Shown: positions 36,232-45,169 of the stretch, one piece after another
Numbering within the stretch: position 1 is the stretch's first letter
Layout: each line of letters starts with the position of its first letter
Assembly (NCBI RefSeq): GCF_004683865.2
Contig: NZ_CP040764.1
Span: 191,052 to 255,051 of the forward strand
Length of the DNA: 64,000 nt
Source of the DNA: Paracoccus liaowanqingii
Lineage (GTDB): Bacteria; Pseudomonadota; Alphaproteobacteria; Rhodobacterales; Rhodobacteraceae
Direction: 5' to 3'
The notes under the pieces: model-generated
Seen by the model: the letters and a program-made list of their open reading frames with translations, nothing else
Databases searched by the model: none
What the model was told of the DNA's origin: nothing
Program-made: the position numbers and the translations under genes

Positions 36232-38256
36232 TCAGGCCCCGGCCAGCGTCCGGCGGAAGAACGCCGCCGTCAGCGCGATGTCGGTCGCGGCGCGGTCGCT
36301 GGTCTCGCCGCCGCCATGGCCGCCAGTCTCGCTGGTGCGCAGCATCACGTCCTGCCCCGCCTCCTGCAGCTTGAGCGCGAAGCGGCGGGCATGGGCGGGA
36401 TCGACCCGGTCGTCATGTGCGGGGGCGTCGATCAGGATCGGCGGATAGGCGACCTCGGCTCGGGGCCGGACCTGATGCAGGGGCGAATAGGCGCGAAGGT
36501 AGGCGGCATCCTCGGGAATGTCCGGATCGCCGTATTCCTCGATCCAGGCCGCCCCGGCGGGATAGAGGTGAAAGCGCAGCATGTCGGTGACCGGCACATC
36601 GGCCTTGATCGCCCCCCAGTCCGCCGGGTTGCGCGTTGCCATCACCGCCGCCAGCAGCCCGCCGTTCGATCCGCCGACGAAGCCCACCCCGCCCGGCGGC
36701 GCGATGCCCCGCGCCACCAGATCCCGGGCCACGGCCACGCAATCGTCGAAGGAGGTCGGGCGCTTCGGCCCCATGGCCTGCCGGTGCCACGAGGGCCCGA
36801 ACTCTCCGCCCCCGCGCAGATGGGCGACCGCCACGCCGATGCCCCGGTCCAGCAGCGCCGGGCCGTCGAACTTCAGATAGGGGGCGGGCATAGGCATGCC
36901 GTAGCCGCCATAGGCCTGCACCACGACCGGGACGGCCCCCTGCGCCACAGCTTTCGGCAGGGCCAGATGATAGGGCACCTGCGTGCCGTCCCCGGATCGT
37001 GCCTGCAGCAGATGCGCCTGCATGCCCGAGGCGTCGAAGGACGGCTTGGAGGATGCGACCAGATGGGGCTGCGGCGCCTTGGCCAGGGTGTCCAGGTCGA
37101 TCCGGTACAGGCTTGGCGGCAGCAGCTGCCCCTCGGCCCAGATGTTCAGGCGCATGTCGCGCGCGCCCTCGGCATCCGGCTCGATTGCGTGCCAGAGGAT
37201 CCAGACGGTCGACGCCTCGGCCGGCAGCGGCAGGTCGCGCAGCGGGCCTTCGGGCTGGCGCAGATCCAGGACCCGCAGCCAGGGCCGCAGGTCGTCATGC
37301 CCGGTCATCACCAGCCAGTCGCGCGTCATCAGCAGCTGGTTCGTCCCGCTGCGCGGACCCGGCACGAAGATCACCCGCTCCAGCGGCGGGCCGTCGAAAC
37401 GGCGCAGGACGGTGGCGCCGGCGGGGTGGTCGCCATCCTCCTGCGGCTCCCACACGACGAAGCGGTCGTTGGCGAACTTAGGGGCCAGACGCGGCAGGTC
37501 CAGGACGACCCGCCGGCCGTTCTTCTCGACGGCCAGGGTGCTAGAATGGATCGTGTGATGGGTCGACAGCAGCAGCGTGCCGTCACCCTCGCCCTCGCCC
37601 GGAAGATGGGAGGCCATGGCCTGGACATCGTCCGGCCCCGCCTCGAAGATCACCGGCGCATCGTCCAGCGCGGTGCCGCGCGTCCAGGCGCGCACGGTGC
37701 GCGGCCACCCCGACCGGGTCGCGTGCCGGGGATGGGTGGCGGCGAAGACCAGCAGCCGGTCGGGACCCTGCCAGGCGACCCACTGCCGGGCCAGCGGCGT
37801 CTCGAACCCGCCCGGGACGAAATCCCGCGCGGTAAGGTCGAATTCGCGCCCGACCAGCATGTCGGACCCGTCCAGCGACAGCATCATCATCGCCCGGCCC
37901 CGGTCCGGGCGGCCGACCGGGCCGCGCCAGGCCCATTCTTGCCCCGTCTCGCGGCAATAGGCATCGAGGTCGAAGACCGTCTGCCAAGGCGCATCGGGCG
38001 CCGGCGTCAGATCGTCGGGAATGCGCCGCCACAGGCCGCGCGGATGCTCTGCGTTCTGGTGGAAGTCGTACAGATGGCCGCCGCCCTTGCCGCAGAGGAA
38101 CAGCTTGTCATCCTCCTCGAGGATGGCGCGCAGGCGCTGCCGGTCGGCCTCGAAGACCTCGTCATGCAGGCGCCGGGCGACCTCGGCATTGCCCTGCGCG
38201 ACCAGCGCCGTCGAGCGGGGGGCCTCGGGATCGTCCAGGTCCAGATCGTCGGGCAT
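36232..38256 (-). CDS. Prolyl oligopeptidase family serine peptidase (S9A)
   Basis: 674 residues, no signal peptide, so cytoplasmic. The N-terminal two thirds form the propeller (FLCGKGGGHLYDFHQNAEHPRGLWR ... ). The alpha/beta hydrolase part starts near VPVVVQAYGGYGMPM, with HLRGGGEFGPSWHRQAM, the nucleophile in GFVGGSNGGLLAAVM, the Asp in APAHDDRVDPAHARRFA and the His in ETGGHGGG. PLHQVRPRAEVAYPPILIDAPAHDDRV is typical of the family. It would cleave short proline-containing peptides. It stands alone, convergent with the NrsF gene. Confidence 0.9.
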   Translation of the reverse strand: MPDDLDLDDPEAPRSTALVAQGNAEVARRLHDEVFEADRQRLRAILEEDDKLFLCGKGGGHLYDFHQNAEHPRGLWRRIPDDLTPAPDAPWQTVFDLDAYCRETGQEWAWRGPVGRPDRGRAMMMLSLDGSDMLVGREFDLTARDFVPGGFETPLARQWVAWQGPDRLLVFAATHPRHATRSGWPRTVRAWTRGTALDDAPVIFEAGPDDVQAMASHLPGEGEGDGTLLLSTHHTIHSSTLAVEKNGRRVVLDLPRLAPKFANDRFVVWEPQEDGDHPAGATVLRRFDGPPLERVIFVPGPRSGTNQLLMTRDWLVMTGHDDLRPWLRVLDLRQPEGPLRDLPLPAEASTVWILWHAIEPDAEGARDMRLNIWAEGQLLPPSLYRIDLDTLAKAPQPHLVASSKPSFDASGMQAHLLQARSGDGTQVPYHLALPKAVAQGAVPVVVQAYGGYGMPMPAPYLKFDGPALLDRGIGVAVAHLRGGGEFGPSWHRQAMGPKRPTSFDDCVAVARDLVARGIAPPGGVGFVGGSNGGLLAAVMATRNPADWGAIKADVPVTDMLRFHLYPAGAAWIEEYGDPDIPEDAAYLRAYSPLHQVRPRAEVAYPPILIDAPAHDDRVDPAHARRFALKLQEAGQDVMLRTSETGGHGGGETSDRAATDIALTAAFFRRTLAGA

Positions 38257-38560
38257 GACGGGCCTCCTTGGCTGGCGGATGAAGGGAAGGATGGCGCGCG
38301 GGGGAGGAATTTCCTAGCCGGAATTTTCGGCCCGGTCCGGCCAGAAAGCCGACCCAACCCGCCCTGCCCCGGAAACGGCACCTGTCAGCCGACCGGATAC
38401 GCGGACAAGCCCGGCGCGCGGCGCAGTCTGACACATCAGGCCCGCCTGCCGAACAGGCCTCGGCGCGGCTTATGGTCACAGCGGCGCGGACATCATAGTC
38501 TTATGGATACATAGCCTTGCGGGATATTTTGACATATTGCCTGAACGTACAAGTTTACCG
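38257..38560. other. Divergent spacer, nothing recognised
   Basis: 304 bases between the peptidase and the glycosyltransferase. The right 60 bases are AT-richer and could hold the promoter of the glycosyltransferase gene. No operator, RNA or small gene stands out. Confidence 0.4.
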
Positions 38561-39805
38561 ATGACGTGGGATCTGGCCTTGAACGACACGCTTCTGCTCT
38601 ATGCGCCCGTCCCGCTGCATCAGGACGCTCAGGGTGGGTTCTTCGTCGAATCCCAGGCCCTGAACGGTCTGCAGCTGTGGACGCGCAACTTTGCCCGCGT
38701 CATCGTCATGATGCCGCTGGATCCGGGCCCGCCCCCGCCGGGATGGGTGCCGGTCCTGCCGGACGATCCCCGGCTGGACAGGGTCGTCTTCGAGGCCCTG
38801 CCGATGGCCTTCCGGCCCGACCAGTTCCTGCGCCACCTGCCCGCCACGCAGCGCCGCATCCGGGCCCTGATCGCCGAGGCGCAATGGCTGAGCTTCGCGA
38901 TCGGCGGGCTGTTCGGGGACTGGGGCGCGGTGGCCTGCCTGACCGCGCACCGGATGGGCCGCCCCTTCGCCGCCTGGACCGACCGCGTCGAATCGCAGGT
39001 CGTGCGGCAGGAGATCGGGACCGGGCACTGGCGGGCCAACCTGCGCGCGCGCCTGACCCACCGGCCCATGGCGATGCTGGAACGCGCCATCGTGCGCCGC
39101 GCCGCACTTGGCCTCTTTCACGGGCGCGAGACGTTCGAGGCCTATGCCCCCTATGCGCGCGGCCCGGCCGAGATCGTCCACGACGTCCATATCTCGGCCG
39201 AGGACCATATCGAAGCGGACCGCCTGGCGGCCAAGGCGGCCGAGGCGCTGACCGGTCCGCTGCAGCTGGTCTATGCGGGCCGGGCCGATCCGATGAAGGG
39301 CCCCTTCGACTGGATCGAGGTGCTGGAACGGCTGGCGCAGAAGGGCATCGATTTCCGCGCTCGCTGGCTGGGGGACGGCACCGACCGCCCCGCGATGCTG
39401 GCACGGCTGGAGGCCTCGGGGCTGGCGTCGCGGGTCGAGATGCCGGGCTTTCTGGTGGACCGGGCCGCCGTGCTGGAGGAGCTGCGCGACGCGCATCTGT
39501 TCCTCTTCTGCCACCTGACGCCCGAATCGCCGCGCTGCCTGATCGAGGCGCTGGCCTCGGGCTGTCCGCTGGCGGGCTATGCCAGCGCCTATTCGACCGA
39601 CCTGATCGCCGGGCATGGCGGCGGCGCGCTGGTCCCGCGCGGCGACACGGCGGCGCTGGCGGACCAGATCGCCCAACTGGACGCGAACCGCACGCAGCTG
39701 GCGCAGCTGATCCTGAGCGCGGCAGCGGATGGCGCCCCCTTCACCGACACGGCTGTCTTCCAGCAGCGCAGCCAGGTCATCCGCGACCATCTGGGCGCCC
39801 GCTGA
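38561..39805 (+). CDS. Family 4-type glycosyltransferase
   Basis: 414 residues from the ATG at 38561; a TTG eight codons upstream is in frame. The C-terminal GT-B half is clear: LQLVYAGRADPMKGPFDWIEVLERLAQKG (nucleotide-site loop), RARWLGDGTDRPAM, VEMPGFLVDRAAVLEELRDAHLFLFCHLTPESPRCLIEALASGCPLAGY, in which the two Glu about seven residues apart are the EX7E pair that contacts the donor sugar. The acceptor is unknown. It is not near other cell-surface genes except the locus 14 kb away. Confidence 0.8.
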   Translation: MTWDLALNDTLLLYAPVPLHQDAQGGFFVESQALNGLQLWTRNFARVIVMMPLDPGPPPPGWVPVLPDDPRLDRVVFEALPMAFRPDQFLRHLPATQRRIRALIAEAQWLSFAIGGLFGDWGAVACLTAHRMGRPFAAWTDRVESQVVRQEIGTGHWRANLRARLTHRPMAMLERAIVRRAALGLFHGRETFEAYAPYARGPAEIVHDVHISAEDHIEADRLAAKAAEALTGPLQLVYAGRADPMKGPFDWIEVLERLAQKGIDFRARWLGDGTDRPAMLARLEASGLASRVEMPGFLVDRAAVLEELRDAHLFLFCHLTPESPRCLIEALASGCPLAGYASAYSTDLIAGHGGGALVPRGDTAALADQIAQLDANRTQLAQLILSAAADGAPFTDTAVFQQRSQVIRDHLGAR

Positions 39806-39855
39806 CCCCATCGCGCCGACCGCTGGTGTGCGGCTGAAAACCGCAGGCCCGGTGA

Positions 39856-39890
39856 TGTAATCCTTTTCATGCCCGATGAAACCCATTACA
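39856..39890. promoter_or_regulatory. Paired LacI-type operators before the exported isomerase gene
   Basis: TGTAATCCTTTTCA (39856-39869) and TGAAACCCATTACA (39877-39890) are inverted to each other, 21 bases apart start to start, two helical turns. They match the pair at 50914-50959, before the LacI gene, at 12 and 13 of 14 positions against TGTAATCGGTTTCA. They lie 53 bases before the start of the gene at 39943, so the regulator at 51018 probably controls it. Confidence 0.7.
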
Positions 39891-39942
39891 TTCCCTCTCA
39901 GGCCCCCGGTGGAGCGGGGCGCTGACCGAGGAGGATCTTTCC

Positions 39943-40803
39943 ATGACTTTCGCAACCCCCGCCGTTCTGGGCGGTCTGGTGGCCGTGACGATGACGGCCT
40001 CGGGCGCCTTCGCCCAGGATGCCCGCACCGCCGCCGACCTGCCCATCGCCGTGCAGATGTACACCTTGCGCGACCACGGCACGCTGGACGAGCAGTTCGC
40101 CGCCGTGCAGGCCGCGGGCGTCACCGCCGTCGAGACGGTCGGCATGCAGGACAGCACCGCCGAGGATCTGTCCGCGCTGATGGCCGAATACGGCGTCGAG
40201 GCGATCTCGACCCATGCCCAGCTGGACGATCTGCGCGCCGATGCGCAGGCGGTCATCGACTTCAACAAGGCAATCGGCAACGATGTGATCACCGTCCCCT
40301 ATCTGGCCGAGGAGGCGCGTCCGACCGATGCCGCAGGCTGGACCGCGCTTGGCGAGGAGCTGGCGGGCTTCAGCGCGACCCTGCAGGCCGAGGACATGAC
40401 CCTGGCCTATCACAACCACGATTTCGAGATGGTCGAGTTCGACGGCCGCACCGCGCTGGAGATCATGATGGAGGCCGGCGGCGAGGACGTGATGGCCGAG
40501 CTGGATCTGGCCTGGGTCGCGCGCGGCGGGCTGGACCCGGTCGAGTATCTCGGCCGCTTCGACGGTCGCGTCTTTGCGATCCATGCCAAGGACAACGCCC
40601 CCGAGGGAGAGGCCCCCGACGAGCGCGGCTTCAAGGCGCTTGGCGAGGGCACGCTGGATTGGGACGCGATCCTGCCCGCCGCCGAAGAGGCCGGGGCGCA
40701 GTGGTACATCATCGAGCATGACCAGCCCATCGACGCGGCCGAGGTCGTGATGACCGGCGCCACTTTCCTCACCGAAAACCTGCCGGACAGCGCAACGCGC
40801 TGA
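39943..40803 (+). CDS. Exported sugar phosphate isomerase/epimerase-like TIM-barrel protein
   Basis: 286 residues with GAGGAGGA upstream. The Sec signal ends at ASGAFAQ (about 25). The AP_endonuclease_2/xylose isomerase-like barrel reads LPIAVQMYTLRDHGTLDEQFAAVQAAGVTAVETVG, then AYHNHDFEM, ELDLAWVARGG (metal ligands Glu/Asp), FAIHAKDN and YIIEHDQP. Exported members of this family recur next to GMC-type glycoside 3-dehydrogenases, and one is thought to act on 3-keto sugars. It is controlled by the paired operators upstream and ends at a strong terminator. Confidence 0.82.
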   Translation: MTFATPAVLGGLVAVTMTASGAFAQDARTAADLPIAVQMYTLRDHGTLDEQFAAVQAAGVTAVETVGMQDSTAEDLSALMAEYGVEAISTHAQLDDLRADAQAVIDFNKAIGNDVITVPYLAEEARPTDAAGWTALGEELAGFSATLQAEDMTLAYHNHDFEMVEFDGRTALEIMMEAGGEDVMAELDLAWVARGGLDPVEYLGRFDGRVFAIHAKDNAPEGEAPDERGFKALGEGTLDWDAILPAAEEAGAQWYIIEHDQPIDAAEVVMTGATFLTENLPDSATR

Positions 40804-40830
40804 TTCTCCTCCCTGCCGGACAGGTGACTG

Positions 40831-40860
40831 GGGCCGCGACGATTGTCGCGGCCCTTTTTT
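40831..40860 (+). terminator. Rho-independent terminator after the exported isomerase gene
   Basis: A perfect 10-bp stem GGGCCGCGAC / GTCGCGGCCC with a GATT loop is followed by six T. It is 27 bases past the stop codon. Confidence 0.92.
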
Positions 40861-40884
40861 CATGCGCGGGTGACGGGCCGAGCC

Positions 40885-41661
40885 TTACATCGGGCGGACC
40901 CAGATGTTGCGGAAGCTGACATCGGCATCGTGATCCTGCAGCCGGATGGGCGCGCAGTCATGCGCCTCGTAGCTGGGATAGCCGATCCATTCCGTCGCGC
41001 CCTGCAGCTGCGCATGGTTCTGCACCACGACGCCATTGTGCAGGACCGTCAGATGCGCGGGGCGGCGCAGCGCGCCATCCTCGGCAAAGATCGGCGCTTG
41101 GAAGATGATGTCATAGCTCTGCCATTCGCCCGGCGCGCGCGAGGCGTTCACCAGCGGCAGGTGCTGCTTGTAGATCGAGCCCGCCTGCCCGTTCGCGTAG
41201 GTCGGGTTCTCATGGCTGTCCAGGACCTGAACTTCGTAGCGTTCCTGCAGGAAGACGCCGCTGTTGCCGCGATCCTGGCTGTCATGGCCCTCGTCATTGG
41301 GGGGCGAGCGCCATTCGACATGCAGCTGCACGTCGCAGAAGCTCTCGGTCGTGCGGATGTCGCCGCTGCCGCGCCCGACATGCAGGGCGCCGTCCTCGAT
41401 GGTCCACGCCGCCGCGCCGCCATCGACGGATTCCCAGCCCTCCAGACTGCTGCCATCGAAGAGGACGGTCGCGTCCGAGGGGGGCTGGCCCTCGGGGGTC
41501 TGGACCAGGCGCGGCTCGGGGCCTTGGACCTCGGTCACGCGGGACTGGGCCTGGCGTTCCTCCTGCGTGGGCTCGGGGGCGGCGTCCTGCGCGAAGGCGG
41601 GGGCGGCCAGCACCAAGCCGGCGGCCAGCAGGGGGGTCAGTCTTTTGGAAGTCAGGGTCAT
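40885..41661 (-). CDS. Exported DUF1080 3-keto-disaccharide hydrolase/lyase
   Basis: 258 residues. The Sec signal ends ALVLAAPAFAQ-like (about residue 25). The DUF1080 jelly-roll follows: TVLFDGSSLEGWESVDGGAAAWTIEDGALHVGRGSGDIRTTESFCDVQLHVEWRSP, GNSGVFLQERYEVQVLDS, WQSYDIIFQAP, LTVLHNGVVVQNHAQL and IRLQDHDADVSFRNIWVRP. Members cleave glycosides after the C3 hydroxyl is oxidised, which fits the GMC 3-dehydrogenase gene upstream. Last gene of the minus-strand set 45041-40885. Confidence 0.85.
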   Translation of the reverse strand: MTLTSKRLTPLLAAGLVLAAPAFAQDAAPEPTQEERQAQSRVTEVQGPEPRLVQTPEGQPPSDATVLFDGSSLEGWESVDGGAAAWTIEDGALHVGRGSGDIRTTESFCDVQLHVEWRSPPNDEGHDSQDRGNSGVFLQERYEVQVLDSHENPTYANGQAGSIYKQHLPLVNASRAPGEWQSYDIIFQAPIFAEDGALRRPAHLTVLHNGVVVQNHAQLQGATEWIGYPSYEAHDCAPIRLQDHDADVSFRNIWVRPM

Positions 41662-41691
41662 GACGGATCAGCCTTGTGCAAAATATGAGAA

Positions 41692-41720
41692 GGCCCCCGG
41701 CCCGGTCTGGACCGGGGGCC
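41692..41720. repeat. GC-rich stem-loop between two genes of the 3-keto-glycoside set
   Basis: GGCCCCCGG pairs with CCGGGGGCC around 11 bases, which contain a further CCGGT/ACCGG pairing. It has no T tract and lies between the small-subunit and DUF1080 genes, so it may stabilise or attenuate part of the transcript. Confidence 0.5.
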
Positions 41721-41735
41721 GGGGGCCGGGGGATC

Positions 41736-42377
41736 TCAGGTGGCCCAGGCCGGGCCGCCGTCATAGTCCAGATCGCCGTTGTATTCGCCCGGCACCGGCT
41801 CGTAGCGCAGCACCTGCGTGGCGCCGACCTCGGAGGTGAAGAAGCCGAACAGCACCAGCTGCTGGATCGGCGTGAACCAGTGCAGCTGCGGGGCGTCGGG
41901 ATCGGCGGGCAGCTCGTCCGCGGCCGTGTCGGCCGAGGGCTGCACGTCCAGCGACTGTTCGCGCCGCTCTTCATGTTCCGCCACGAGGCCCGCCTGCGCG
42001 GCGGCGGCCTCATGCGCGGCCTGCAGCATCTGCTGGCGTTCATCCCCGGTCAGGTCGGCGAAGGGCTTGCCGAAGCGATCCCGCGCATCGGCCTGCAGCG
42101 CCTCCATCCCCTCGCGGAAGACGGCCTGCTCCTCGGCGTCGAAGCAGTCGCTGACATATTGCGTCATGAAGGCACCGACGCCCGCCTCCTTGGCGCCGGG
42201 CGTGTCGGTGGCGGGGATCAGGGTCTCGGCCACCTCGTCCAGGAAGGCGGCATCCTCGGGGGTGAAGATGTTCGTCCCCGTCTCGGTCGGCAGATAGGCC
42301 ATGGCGCGATGCCCGCCCATCATGGCCGTGCCGGTGACGGCGGCGATCATCGTCAGAAGCTGGCGGCGGTTCATCAC
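41736..42377 (-). CDS. Gluconate 2-dehydrogenase subunit 3-like small subunit
   Basis: 213 residues. The start MNRRQLLTMIAAVTGTAMMGGHRAMA is a signal with the twin-arginine look RRQLL, so it may be exported folded and carry the GMC subunit along. FTPEDAAFLDEVAETLIPATDTPGAKEAGVGAFMTQYVSDCF is the family signature, and PIQQLVLFGFFTSEVGATQVLRYEPVPGEYNGDLDY is the conserved end. It overlaps the GMC gene by four bases. In such enzymes the small subunit is needed for export and electron transfer. Confidence 0.88.
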   Translation of the reverse strand: MMNRRQLLTMIAAVTGTAMMGGHRAMAYLPTETGTNIFTPEDAAFLDEVAETLIPATDTPGAKEAGVGAFMTQYVSDCFDAEEQAVFREGMEALQADARDRFGKPFADLTGDERQQMLQAAHEAAAAQAGLVAEHEERREQSLDVQPSADTAADELPADPDAPQLHWFTPIQQLVLFGFFTSEVGATQVLRYEPVPGEYNGDLDYDGGPAWAT

Positions 42378-44062
42378 AGGTCTCCGTTCTTGAGGGCGGC
42401 GACGGCATGTTCCGCCGCCCGCGCGGTCAGCGCCATGTAGGTCAGCGAGGGGTTCACGCAGGCCCCCGAGGTCATGCAGGCCCCGTCCGTCACATAGACG
42501 TTGGGCGCGTCCCAGACCTGGTTGTTGCCGTTCAGGACCGAGGTCGCGGGGTCGCGGCCCATCCGCGCCGTGCCCATCTCGTGGATGCCCATGCCGGGGG
42601 CATAGTCGCTTTCGGTGGCTTTCACATCGACGACGCCCGCGGCCTCGAAGATGTCGACTGCGTCCTGCTTCATGTCCTCGCGCATGCGCATCTCGTTCTC
42701 GCGCAGGTCCACGCTAATCGACAGGACCGGCAGGCCCCATTTGTCGGTCGTGCCACGGTCCAGCGCGATGAAATTGTCATGATAGGGCAGCATCTCGCCA
42801 AAACCCGTCATGCCGATGGTCCATTCGCCGGGCTTGGACAAAGCCTCTTTCATGTCGCTGCCGATGTTCAATTCGGCGATGTCGCGGCGCCATCCCTGGC
42901 GGCTGGCCGATCCCTGATAGCCGAAGCCGCGCGTATAGGGCCGCTCCTCGCCCTCCGTGTTGCGGAAGCGCGGGATGTAGAAGCCCGCCGGGCGGCGCCC
43001 GAAATAGTACTTGTCGTCATAGCCCTCGACGCGGCCCTCGGCGCCGACGCGGAAATGGTGGTCCATGACGTTGTGACCCAGTTCGCCCGAAGACGAGCCC
43101 AGACCGCCTTCCCACACGTCGGTGGCCGAGTTCATCAGCACCCAGGTGGAATTGAAGCTCGACGCGTTCAGGAACACCACGTTGGCGGTGTATTCATAGG
43201 TCATGTTCGTCTCGGCATCGATGATCTCGACGCCGGTCGCGCGCTTGGTGTCCTTGTCGTACAGGACCTCCTTGACGATCGAGAAGGGGCGCAGCGTCAG
43301 GTTGCCGGTGGCGATGGCCGCGGGCAGGGTCGCCGACTGCGTGCTGAAATAGGCGCCATAGGGGCAGCCCAGCCAGCACTTGTTGCGGTACTGGCAGGCC
43401 ACGCGGTTCTGTTCGGGCAGCGCCTCGGTGATGTTGGCGACGCGGCTGTTGATCAGATAGCGCTTGCCGCCGAAGGCGTTGCGCAGGCGCGCGGCCACGT
43501 CCTTTTCCACGATGTTCAGCGGAATGGGCGGCAGGAACTGCCCGTCGGGCAGGATGTCCAAGCCCTCGTTCGTGCCCGAGATGCCCGCGAAGCGTTCCAC
43601 ATGGTCGTACCACGGCGCGATGTCGGCATAGCGGATCGGCCAGTCTGTCGCGATCCCCTCGCGCTCGTTGGCGCCGAAGTCGGTGTCGGACAGGCGATAG
43701 GTCTGGCGTCCCCACATCAGGGACCGTCCGCCGACATGATAGCCCCGGAACCAGTCGAAGCGCTTGGCCTCGGTATAGGGGTTCTCCTGCTCGTTGGCCC
43801 ACATGCCGAAGGTCTGTTCGTTCAGCGGATAGTCGCGCGACAGGACCGGATAGTTGTCCTTCATCTCGACGGTCGCGGTGCCGCGATGGGGATAGTTCCA
43901 GGCCTCGTTCTCGGCATGGACGTAGTCGGTCAGATGTTCGATGTTGCGGCCGCGTTCCAGCATCAGGACCTTCAGGCCCCGCTCGGTCAGCTCCTTGGCG
44001 GCCCAACCGCCGCTGATCCCGGATCCGACGACGATCGCGTCGTAATGCATGTTCTCTGCCAT
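42374..44062 (-). CDS. GMC oxidoreductase, predicted glycoside 3-dehydrogenase catalytic subunit
   Basis: 562 residues, no own signal. The FAD site is YDAIVVGSGISGGWAAKELTERGLKVLMLERG (Gly13-Gly19). GGRSLMWGRQTYR is the GMC loop. CQYRNKCWLGCPYGAYFSTQSATLPAA holds the cysteine cluster C..NKCWLGCPYGA seen in gluconate and glucoside 3-dehydrogenases, proposed to bind iron-sulfur. HEMGTARMGRDPATSVLNGNNQVWDAPNVYVTDGACMTSGACVNPSLTYMALTARAAEHA is the C-terminal GMC block with the catalytic His. Presumably exported with the small subunit and passing electrons to a cytochrome c not found in this window. Confidence 0.88.
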   Translation of the reverse strand: MAENMHYDAIVVGSGISGGWAAKELTERGLKVLMLERGRNIEHLTDYVHAENEAWNYPHRGTATVEMKDNYPVLSRDYPLNEQTFGMWANEQENPYTEAKRFDWFRGYHVGGRSLMWGRQTYRLSDTDFGANEREGIATDWPIRYADIAPWYDHVERFAGISGTNEGLDILPDGQFLPPIPLNIVEKDVAARLRNAFGGKRYLINSRVANITEALPEQNRVACQYRNKCWLGCPYGAYFSTQSATLPAAIATGNLTLRPFSIVKEVLYDKDTKRATGVEIIDAETNMTYEYTANVVFLNASSFNSTWVLMNSATDVWEGGLGSSSGELGHNVMDHHFRVGAEGRVEGYDDKYYFGRRPAGFYIPRFRNTEGEERPYTRGFGYQGSASRQGWRRDIAELNIGSDMKEALSKPGEWTIGMTGFGEMLPYHDNFIALDRGTTDKWGLPVLSISVDLRENEMRMREDMKQDAVDIFEAAGVVDVKATESDYAPGMGIHEMGTARMGRDPATSVLNGNNQVWDAPNVYVTDGACMTSGACVNPSLTYMALTARAAEHAVAALKNGDL

Positions 44063-44102
44063 CTGGCGTTCCTTTTCTCAGGTGTCTTGCTGGGGGCGTG
44101 TT

Positions 44103-45041
44103 TCAGACGTCGCAGGTCAGGACCGCGTCGCGCAGCGATTGCGCGGCGGCGTCCGGGCTGGGATCGCGTGGCACGAATTCCTGCGCCAGCCAGCCCTGAT
44201 GGCCGGTGTCGCGGATCGCACGGCAGATCGCCGGATAGTTCAGTTCCTGGCTGTCGTCCGGTTCGTTCCGGCCGGGATTCCCGGCGGTGTGGTAATGGCC
44301 GAACCATTGGTTGTGCTCGGTGATCGTGCGGATCACGTCGCCCTCCATGATCTGCATGTGATAGATGTCGTAGAGCAGCCGGAAGTTCGCGCTGTCCAGA
44401 CGCTCGCACAGCGCCACCCCCCATGCGCTGCGGTCGCAAAGGTAATCGGGGTGATTCACGCGGCTGTTCAGCAGTTCCATCTGCAGGACCACGCCCGCCT
44501 CCGCCGCAAGGGGCAGGATCCGGGACAGGCCCTCGGCGCAGTTGGCCAGCCCCTCCTCGTCGGACATGCCGCGCCGGTTGCCGCTGAAGCAGATCAGGTT
44601 CGTGTAGCCCGCCTCGGCCACCAGCGCGATGTGGCGGGTATAGTTCTCGATCAGCGTCGCGTGGTTGGCGGGGTCCGCCCAGCCATCCTCCAGGCTGATC
44701 TCGGCCCCGTTGCACATCGAGCTGTCCATCCCGTGTTCGCGCAAGGTTGGCCAGTCGTCGGGACCGCAGAGGTCGATGGCCCGCAGCCCGACCGACCGGC
44801 CCAGCACGCAGAGATCGGCCAGATCCATGTCGCCGAAGGTCCAGCGCGCGACGGAATGGTTGATGTTGCCGCGCAGCCCGGTGGCGGCGGGGGCCTGCCC
44901 GTCCTGTGCCGCGTCCTGCGCCCCGTCCTGCGCCATGGCGGCGCCCGCCAGCCCGGTGCCGGCCACGGCCAGCCCACCCGCGCCATAGAACAGCGCACGG
45001 CGCGACAGGCCCGTGAAACGACGTTCCGACAAATCGGTCAT
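44103..45041 (-). CDS. Exported hydroxypyruvate isomerase-like TIM-barrel protein
   Basis: 312 residues from the ATG at 45041. The signal has a twin-arginine motif (SRRALFYGAGGLAVAGTGLAGAAMAQ). The barrel reads HSVARWTFGDMDLADLCVLGRSVGLRAIDLCGPDDWPTL, CFSGNRRGM, VVLQMELLNSRVNHPDYLCD (Glu ligand), LLYDIYHMQIMEGD (Asp and His) and GHYHTAGNPGRNE. It is first of a minus-strand set with the GMC dehydrogenase, small subunit and DUF1080 enzyme. A 3-keto sugar isomerase is the natural guess, in parallel with the exported isomerase at 39943. Confidence 0.85.
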   Translation of the reverse strand: MTDLSERRFTGLSRRALFYGAGGLAVAGTGLAGAAMAQDGAQDAAQDGQAPAATGLRGNINHSVARWTFGDMDLADLCVLGRSVGLRAIDLCGPDDWPTLREHGMDSSMCNGAEISLEDGWADPANHATLIENYTRHIALVAEAGYTNLICFSGNRRGMSDEEGLANCAEGLSRILPLAAEAGVVLQMELLNSRVNHPDYLCDRSAWGVALCERLDSANFRLLYDIYHMQIMEGDVIRTITEHNQWFGHYHTAGNPGRNEPDDSQELNYPAICRAIRDTGHQGWLAQEFVPRDPSPDAAAQSLRDAVLTCDV

Positions 45042-45133
45042 GGTATCCTCCCTTGTCTCAAGATCCCGCGCGACAGGTGACATCGATTGCGGCGCGGGAC
45101 GGGCCGACCCTCCTCCGGGCCGGGTGGTATCGC

Positions 45134-45158
45134 GCGCGGGGGGCGTCCTTCCCCGCGC
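45134..45158. repeat. Stem-loop after the binding-protein gene
   Basis: GCGCGGGG pairs with CCCCGCGC around a 9-base loop, 12 bases past the solute-binding gene. Without a T tract it is more likely an RNA-stabilising hairpin that lets the binding protein be made in excess, or a weak terminator. Confidence 0.5.
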
Positions 45159-45169
45159 CTCTTATCCCC

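Noticed and set aside
36154..38514. A 786-codon plus-strand frame opposite the prolyl oligopeptidase
   Set aside because: Same reason; the S9 catalytic triad is on the other strand.
45042..45169. LacI operator before the twin-arginine isomerase gene
   Set aside because: No copy of the TGTAAWCSGTTTCA motif was found here, so this set may be co-transcribed from 50861 or have another control.
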